Shown here: positions 5,996-6,160 of the stretch, piece after piece | How the letters are laid out: every line of letters starts with the position of its first letter | Position numbering within the stretch: the stretch's first letter is position 1 | DNA from: an uncultured Verrucomicrobiota bacterium | Lineage (GTDB): Bacteria; Verrucomicrobiota; Verrucomicrobiae; Opitutales; Opitutaceae | Direction: 5' to 3' | NCBI GenBank assembly: GCA_946482165.1 | Contig: CAMLQS010000303.1 | Coordinates: 1 to 6,160, forward strand | DNA length: 6,160 bases | Notes under the pieces: generated by a model | The model's database searches: none | What the model saw: only the letters and a program-made list of their open reading frames with translations | Told to the model about the DNA's origin: nothing | Position numbers and translations under genes: made by a program

Positions 5996-6024
5996 TCGTA
6001 ACACAACGGTCATGGGTTCGTAAC
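5996..6024 (+). promoter_or_regulatory. Phased direct repeats, PhoB-box-like candidate operator
   Basis: Three 7-bp blocks lie exactly 11 bp apart: TCGTAAC (5996-6002), CGGTCAT (6007-6013) and TCGTAAC (6018-6024). The middle block differs from the E. coli PhoB half-site CTGTCAT at one base; the outer two keep only the GT-x-A core, a form that also occurs in weaker E. coli Pho boxes. An 11-bp repeat is the PhoB spacing. CGTAAC (6019-6024) also forms an inverted pair with GTTACG (6041-6046), so a dimeric repressor site is an alternative. The site is 81 bp before the next start codon. No clear -10 element is seen. The response regulator is unknown; the phosphate link is inference from spacing and one half-site. 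Confidence 0.33.
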
Positions 6025-6104
6025 ATTCATGGTGGAGATTGTTACGGTCGTTCGACGCCGCTCACGCCGCTTCCCGCACGACACCCGCAAACCTCCCACC
6101 AGCC

Positions 6105-6160
6105 ATGACCACCCGATCCACCGTTTCCCGCCTCGCCCTCGGCGCGGCCCTCGTCGCCGG
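6105..6160 (+). CDS. N-terminus of an exported protein (3' truncated)
   Basis: ATG at 6105 opens a frame that runs to the window edge, giving MTTRSTVSRLALGAALVA and a final partial codon (GG, so Gly). Two arginines followed by an Ala/Leu-rich stretch are a typical start of a Sec signal peptide, so the product is probably exported. Too little is visible to identify it. The gene lies 164 bp after the coiled-coil pair and probably has its own promoter, given the phased repeats upstream. If those repeats are a true PhoB box, a phosphate-binding PstS-type protein would be a natural candidate, but nothing in the 18 visible residues shows this. There is no Shine-Dalgarno sequence; the bases before ATG are C-rich, as for the other genes here. 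Confidence 0.6.
   Translation, partial: MTTRSTVSRLALGAALVA

Overview
The window is high-GC DNA from what looks like a Gram-negative didermic bacterium. It is probably a member of the Verrucomicrobiota, close to Opitutaceae. The basis for this is indirect: an Ig-like secreted protein of the type common in that group, glycine-rich ExbD N-termini, no Shine-Dalgarno sequences, and ATGG-rich intergenic repeats. No rRNA or other marker gene is present to confirm it. All genes lie on the + strand.

Layout: (1) 1-1014 is the 3' part of a gene for a large secreted protein, with one immunoglobulin-like domain and a C-terminal beta-rich module that appears to be duplicated. A hairpin at 1028-1064 probably ends its transcript. 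(2) 1097-5940 is a compact seven-gene run that looks like one operon: exbB, exbD1, exbD2, tonB, a TPR gene, and two related genes for small membrane-anchored Ala/Lys/Glu-rich coiled-coil proteins. (3) 5941-6104 is a regulatory gap with a GC-rich hairpin and phased direct repeats resembling a PhoB box. (4) 6105-6160 is the start of a gene encoding an exported protein.

How the genes may work together: ExbB and the two ExbDs form a proton-driven inner-membrane motor. TonB would carry its force to an outer-membrane receptor that is not in this window. The exported TPR protein, coupled to tonB by an ATGA overlap, probably acts as a periplasmic partner. The two coiled-coil proteins have one N-terminal membrane anchor and a TolA-like helical rod, but no recognisable receptor-binding domain. 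They are the least explained part of the system.

Other points of interest: inverted arrays of a 7-bp repeat lie between exbD1 and exbD2, and one arm runs into the exbD2 start codon. The two ExbDs share 29 of 30 residues across the membrane segment but differ strongly beyond it.
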